Assembly: GCF_963576615.1 (NCBI RefSeq)
Contig: NC_088714.1
Location: 51,457,723-51,521,722, forward strand
Source of the DNA: Watersipora subatra
Taxonomy: Eukaryota; Bryozoa; Gymnolaemata; Cheilostomatida; Watersiporidae
DNA length: 64,000 bases
Direction of reading: 5' to 3'
In this document: piece after piece, positions 59,774 through 64,000 of the stretch
Position numbering within the stretch: position 1 is the first letter of the stretch
Layout: every line of letters starts with the position of its first letter
The notes under the pieces: generated by a model
Seen by the model: only the letters and a program-made list of their open reading frames with translations
The model's database searches: none
What the model was told of the DNA's origin: nothing
Made by a program: the position numbers and the translations under genes

Positions 59774-60448
59774 TATTCAGGATTTTTATTTTGTTTCTTC
59801 AGTTCGTATTAATTGTATCATTACCAAATCATATTTTATTGTAATCGTAACAAAACCTAGTTAATTTAGCTATTACTTGCTAATTATTTCACATTTACAT
59901 CTAAACACTTTCATACCTGTTTAATTTCATTTCTTAATTTATTTGACCTGCACAAAACACTTTTCTCATGATATGAAGTTTAAAAGTTACAGTTGTTTGA
60001 CAAAGTTTTAAAATCTTTATAGTTGTTTTATTTTTCTCTCAATTTATTTGACCTGCACAAAACATTTTCTTCATGATATGAAGTTTAAAAGTTAGAATGG
60101 TAACTGTTGTTAGACGTCAAATAAAAATAAATTTTCTGTGCAAAGACTTTTATTACCCGTGCATTCAACTAGTCATTGTATATAAGGATTCTAAATCTTT
60201 TGTATTACATGAATTTAAAGACACATTCAGACTGGATGACCAAGTTTTTTTACTAGCGCTGGGATTGCGGAATTCAGATCCAGCTTTTCCAGCCAACATT
60301 GATAGTAACATAATATATGAGAAAATATTTATATTGGCTACATTGAGTAGCATCTACCTACTGATGATTCATCAAAAATTCCAGCAAATTTATATGTAAA
60401 TCTCAATGTTTGTCTGTATTCCGTCTGTCCGCATGTCCAGTTGTAGAG

Positions 60449-60841
60449 TGTCACACAGTAGATGTGGTGACACCCCGAGTTTTTATATACAACCCCTTGT
60501 ATGGGTCTATCAAGAAAAGATTCAAACTTTTCACTAGATGTTGTCTTTATTGCAAATGAATAACGAATGAAATACGCCAGCAGCATGTCAGCCCTTATAT
60601 ACTAAAAACATTATTCCAGTGATTTCCAGAAAAACAGCATTATTAGTCAGTTGCTAAAAAATAGAATATTGCGTAATACCTGAGTAAGTGAACTGTGTTA
60701 ATAAGGAAATAGCATGGCTCAACCATGGATTGCGCAATACTACATCAGCCATTTAATTATTGCGCAATGCAACATTAGTTATTCAATGATTGCGCATCAT
60801 GCATGTACAAAGTTAACAGTCTGATGCAGGCTATATTGACA
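60449..60841 (-). repeat. 3' LTR, complete
   Basis: 393 bases starting TGTCAATATAG and ending TGTGACA in the coding orientation. It includes AGTATATAAGG (TATA-like) and GCAATAAAGAC (polyadenylation signal). Confidence 0.82.
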
Positions 60842-60851
60842 TCCCCTTTTT
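60842..60851 (-). other. Polypurine tract
   Basis: AAAAAGGGGA directly before the 3' LTR start TGTCAA. Confidence 0.8.
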
Positions 60852-61446
60852 AAGAAGATTTCTCTAGAATTGGAAATCCTTCATAATCATAATCTGCACA
60901 CATGCGGCTCATGAAATCGGCTCCAATGTTATCCTTTCCTCTGATATATTGAATTCGCATCCAATGTTCCTGTATTGCCATCGCACCTCTCATGATACGT
61001 TTGTTGTCAAACTTTGCGCTATTCATGTAGGCTCGAGGGTGATGATCAGTCTGTAGGACAAACTCACATCCGCTCAGATAAAGTTCAAACTTTTTGATAG
61101 CCCAAACTATCGCCATATATTCTTTCTCAATAGTGGCGTATCGGGTTTCTCGTGGTAAAAGCTTTCTAATTGCATAGCTAACAAGGTGACAAATTCCCTC
61201 ATACTCCTGCATGAAGACAGCGCCTAGGCCTAGCTCTGATGCATCTGTTTTCAAAATAAATATCTTAACCGGTTCTGGCAACTTAAATACTGGTGCAGTC
61301 AGAATGGCATGCATGAGAGAGTTGAAAGATTTTTCTTGCGGCGTTTTCCAAATTACAACGCTTGGCATTCCCTTGCGAGTAGTGTCAGTAAGAGGAGCTG
61401 CTATCGTCGAGTAATTAGGAATGAAAGATCTATAATAGGCGATCAA
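60850..61446 (-). pseudogene. RNase H domain, end of pol
   Basis: Contains FILKTDASELGLGAVFMQE, RYATIEKEYMAIVWAIKKF and LQTDHHPRAY, typical of gypsy RNase H. The TAA stop overlaps the polypurine tract, so nothing else, including integrase, follows in this element. Confidence 0.88.
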
Positions 61447-61832
61447 TCCGAGAAACGAACGAATTTGCTTTTTTGTTTTAGGTCAATGCTGCCTTCTGAT
61501 TTTTTCACGTTCTGCTTAGTGGGAGTTGGTTCCCCAGAAGATATGTGATGACCTATGAAGTCTAACTTGGAAGAAGCAATGACGCATTTAGACGGCTTTA
61601 CTGTGAATTTCTCCCCTTTCAATTTTGAGAATAGTTGTATCAAAGCAAGCTTATGCTCCTCCAATGTTTCAGTGTAAACTAAAATATTGTCAATGTAATT
61701 CTCCACATTCTTGAGCCCGTATAACAGCTTTCTCATTGCCCTTACAAAAGTCACACCTGAATTCATCATTCCGAAAGGCATTTTGAGGAACTTGTACACT
61801 CCAGAATGGGTAGTGAATGCTGTTTTTGGCAC
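61443..61832 (-). pseudogene. Reverse transcriptase, palm/thumb part, active site altered
   Basis: Contains FLKMPFGMMNSGVTF and YIDNILVYT, where the second catalytic Asp of the YxDD box is Asn. FIGHHIS follows. A frameshift separates it from the RNase H part. Confidence 0.85.
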
Positions 61833-61841
61833 ATCTTGTTT

Positions 61842-62170
61842 TCACACCAGAATCTGCCAATAACCTTTTGAGAGATCGATTTTGCTAAAGTATTTTGCTT
61901 TCTCGAATTTTAGAAATAGACCCTCTGCTGTTGCCATCGGTTCAGGATCAAACACTGTTACTTTATTTAATCTTCGATAATCAACACAGATGCGTTTAGA
62001 TCCATCAGGCTTAGGAGCGAGTACGATTGGTGCGAAATAAGGAGACTGTGGTTTCTGGATGATGCCTAGAGTTTCCATTTCATCGAAGTCATTTTGTAGC
62101 TGCTCCCTTAAGGCGTATGGTACCGAATATGGTCTCTGTTTAATCAGTTCCTCACTCGTAAGATTTATTT
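61842..62170 (-). pseudogene. Reverse transcriptase, fingers/palm part
   Basis: Contains YSVPYALREQL, GIIQKPQSPYFAPIVLAPK, ICVDYRRLNK and FSKIDLSKGYWQI, all standard gypsy motifs. A TGA at about 61840 interrupts it. Confidence 0.85.
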
Positions 62171-62176
62171 TATGCT

Positions 62177-62398
62177 CTATTTTACTTGTACTAGGGTAAT
62201 GATATACAAGGGTATATCATTGAAGACTTCCTTGAATTGGCTCACAATTTTATATGCTTCTTCTTTCTCAGATGTGCTGAGTTGATCCCCATAATTGAGT
62301 GCGTTTGCACATTCGCAGTTTAAAGTAGGAATGATGTCTTCATATTTGTCTGACGAGGTATTCTTGCTAGAAAGGTCGGCACTTGTAATCCTGTGCAC
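62177..62398 (-). pseudogene. Linker between integrase and reverse transcriptase
   Basis: The acidic segment ending FKEVFNDIP is the usual lead into gypsy-type reverse transcriptases. Frame breaks occur on both sides. Confidence 0.65.
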
Positions 62399-62424
62399 AA
62401 CGCATAATCTGCCTTATCCTCAGC

Positions 62425-62876
62425 TCAATCATAGTATTGTTTCAGCAGGTTAGTGTGAAAGGATTTCTCTTTTCCCTCCATAATACGAACCAAGCAGTTG
62501 TTAGAACCGTGATTAGATTTAATGATAAAATAGGGTCCTTTCCACCTCATCAACGGCTTGCTAGAGTGAGTAGGTAACAGAACAAGGATCTTGTTTCTAT
62601 TTTGGAATTTTCTATCCTTTGCATATTTGTCAAAGTATAACTTATTTCGTTGCTGAAACTTTTTTAACGAGCATTGTGCTAAATTCATCACATCGTCTAG
62701 CTTTTGTCTTAGTTCCAGCACATATTTGTATGTAGTTATAGTTTCTTCTTCTTGATTCTCTCCCGACCATAGCTGTTTTAGGATTGACATGTGTCCTTTA
62801 ACAGTTCGTCCATATAGCAGTTCAAATGGTGAAAAGCCTGTTGCTTTTTGAGGTCTTCTTGAAGATTCTTGAAGGA
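62425..62876 (-). pseudogene. Integrase, C-terminal part
   Basis: Encodes GFSPFELLYGRTVKG, the end of the integrase core, then QQRNKLYFDKYAKDR and a C-terminal barrel-like segment (MRWKGPYFI, FHTNLLKQYYD). The zinc-binding and most catalytic parts are missing. It ends in a stop before the linker to reverse transcriptase. Confidence 0.82.
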
Positions 62877-62889
62877 GCTTCTTGAAGAT

Positions 62890-63205
62890 TAAAACTTTTC
62901 ACTAGATGTTGTCTTTATTGCAAATGAATAACGAATGAAATAAGCCAGCAGCGTGTCAGCCCTTATATACTAAAAACATTCCAGTAACTTCCAGAAAAAC
63001 AGCATTATTAGTCAGTTGCTAGAAATAGAATATTGCTTAATAACTGAGTAAGTGAACTTTGTTAATAAAGAAATAGCATGACTCAACCATGGATTGCGCA
63101 ATACTACATCAGCCATTTAACTATTGTGCAATGCAACATCAGCTAGTCAACGATTGCACAACATGCATGTACAAAGTCAGCAGTCCGATGCAGATTATGT
63201 TGACA
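62890..63205 (-). repeat. 5' LTR, truncated at its inner end
   Basis: Homologous to the 3' LTR up to AGTGAAAAGTTT. Its final 70-80 bases are missing and the sequence passes directly into integrase coding sequence, marking the internal deletion. Confidence 0.82.
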
Positions 63206-63300
63206 TAGAAATAAAGTATTAGGAATGAAAATCCAACTGCACACTGGGTGTGAGTTTGGAGCCACCTGCTGTGCAGATTTTTCATGGTTTCACGCTTAAC

Positions 63301-64000
63301 ACTTCATCAAGGATTTTGCAGAAAGCCATACCGAGAAAATAATACTTTTAACACTAAAACTCCCATGGCCAACAAAACTATGCCAGTTAGTTTAGAGCTG
63401 TAACAGGCACTGCAGCCAGTAGCTTATGAATTACACAAAAAATAACACAGTACATAAAAATAAACACAGTGCAGAAATAAACTAACACTTTAATTAGAGA
63501 GTTATAAAGGTAAATATTGTATATATTGATTAAAAGTAAATTTTCTGTGCAAAAAACATTTTTTATCCCCCGTGGAATGCCAAGCATTCAGTAGTATAGT
63601 ATGTCATATTAGTTAGTTATTGTTATAAGCATCATAAACATTACCTAAGAAACCGAAACATACAAGAAACCGGAAATAGTCGTCACACGTTTCTACGAAT
63701 TTAGAAAAGATGACTCCGATGTGAACCTCAAATTAATCTGTTAACATCTATGACTATAGGGCTGACCAGTCATATGTGTTCAGGCTACAGACACAACAAC
63801 ATCCATATGTAATTATAAACACTAATATAACATGGTGGCAGCGCGACAACGCTCTGTCTAAAGTTTGGAAGGACTCGCCCTGATATTGACTCTGGTCGAT
63901 GGTTGACATTTCGCCTGCAAGCGGTCGTTGTCACCATCTATTCTTCTTTAAAAAGTGACTGCGGTTGCTTTACTGACATTGTAGATGCTCTTGCTTTGCC
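63301..64000. other. Window end, nothing recognised
   Basis: No gene-like structure is seen. A Thr/Leu-rich frame at the very end is too short to judge. Confidence 0.4.

Larger units (their letters stand above)
60449..63205 (-). mobile_element. Deleted Ty3/gypsy-type LTR retrotransposon, Gmr1-like domain order
   Basis: The 3' LTR is 60449-60841 and the polypurine tract is 60842-60851. Pol fragments lie at 60850-62876 and a truncated 5' LTR at 62890-63205. The LTR ends are TGTCA...TGACA. A near 5-bp duplication (TAGAG left, TAGAA right) flanks it. Gag, protease, primer-binding site and most of the integrase are lost. Order on the coding strand is integrase C-terminus, reverse transcriptase, RNase H. 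The element cannot be active. Confidence 0.85.
60385..63300 (-). repeat. SINE-like sequence interrupted by the LTR element
   Basis: 60385-60448 matches the tail of the 57283 SINE (GTAAATCTCA, GTCCAGTTGTAG). The sequence resumes after the LTR element at 63206 (TATTAGGAATGAAAATCC against ATCTTGGAATGAAAAGCTC). The body beyond 63240 is too diverged to place. Confidence 0.5.

Overview
The window is animal nuclear DNA. It is AT-rich, its genes are split by introns, and it is crowded with transposons, MITEs, SINE-like pieces and minisatellites. Two recognisable protein families set the context: an Arkadia/RNF111-type RING ubiquitin ligase, and a pair of DEAH-box helicases fused to a RING-IBR-RING ligase. 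From memory, animal proteins of the second kind are common in molluscs, brachiopods and cnidarians. I therefore infer a marine invertebrate, possibly a lophotrochozoan, but the sequence does not identify the species.

Layout. Positions 558-29374 (+) hold at least 17 exons of an RNF111 (Arkadia) homologue. Intron phases agree across all joins and the gene ends in a RING-H2 domain. Its 5' end probably lies left of the window. Its introns carry a 1.6-kb 19-bp satellite, a 20-bp minisatellite that starts at a splice donor, a 1.8-kb 51-bp minisatellite, a 23-bp minisatellite, three copies of a 0.4-kb MITE, a large inverted-repeat element with a second MITE inside one arm, a short Tigger-like element and a 1.8-kb TIR element.

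On the minus strand, facing the RNF111 gene, are two tandem paralogues of a DEAH helicase-RBR protein. Copy 1 (30049-34476) has an intact helicase core. Its RBR part is shifted out of frame, and an RRM-like insert present in copy 2 is missing. Copy 2 (42826-47448) keeps that insert and a full RBR, but has one premature stop and two single-base frameshifts. Both shifts fall on in-frame A_AAA_AAG heptamers. The two copies share a 5' intron position and 3' flanking sequence, so they arose by DNA duplication rather than retroposition.

From about 47.5 kb to the end I see no intact gene. The region holds a 27-bp minisatellite array and a three-level nest of transposons (mariner containing Tigger-like containing an unclassified TIR element). 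It also holds a second Tigger-like copy, SINE-like sequences, and a deleted LTR retrotransposon whose domain order (integrase before reverse transcriptase-RNase H) matches the Gmr1-like branch of Ty3/gypsy. The retrotransposon interrupts an older SINE-like sequence.

How the genes relate: RNF111 proteins are SUMO-targeted ubiquitin ligases of TGF-beta signalling. The helicase-RBR proteins join RNA unwinding to ubiquitin transfer in one chain. Nothing in the sequence links the two loci beyond adjacency and convergent orientation. All calls come from reading the sequence by eye; splice sites and repeat borders are approximate where stated.
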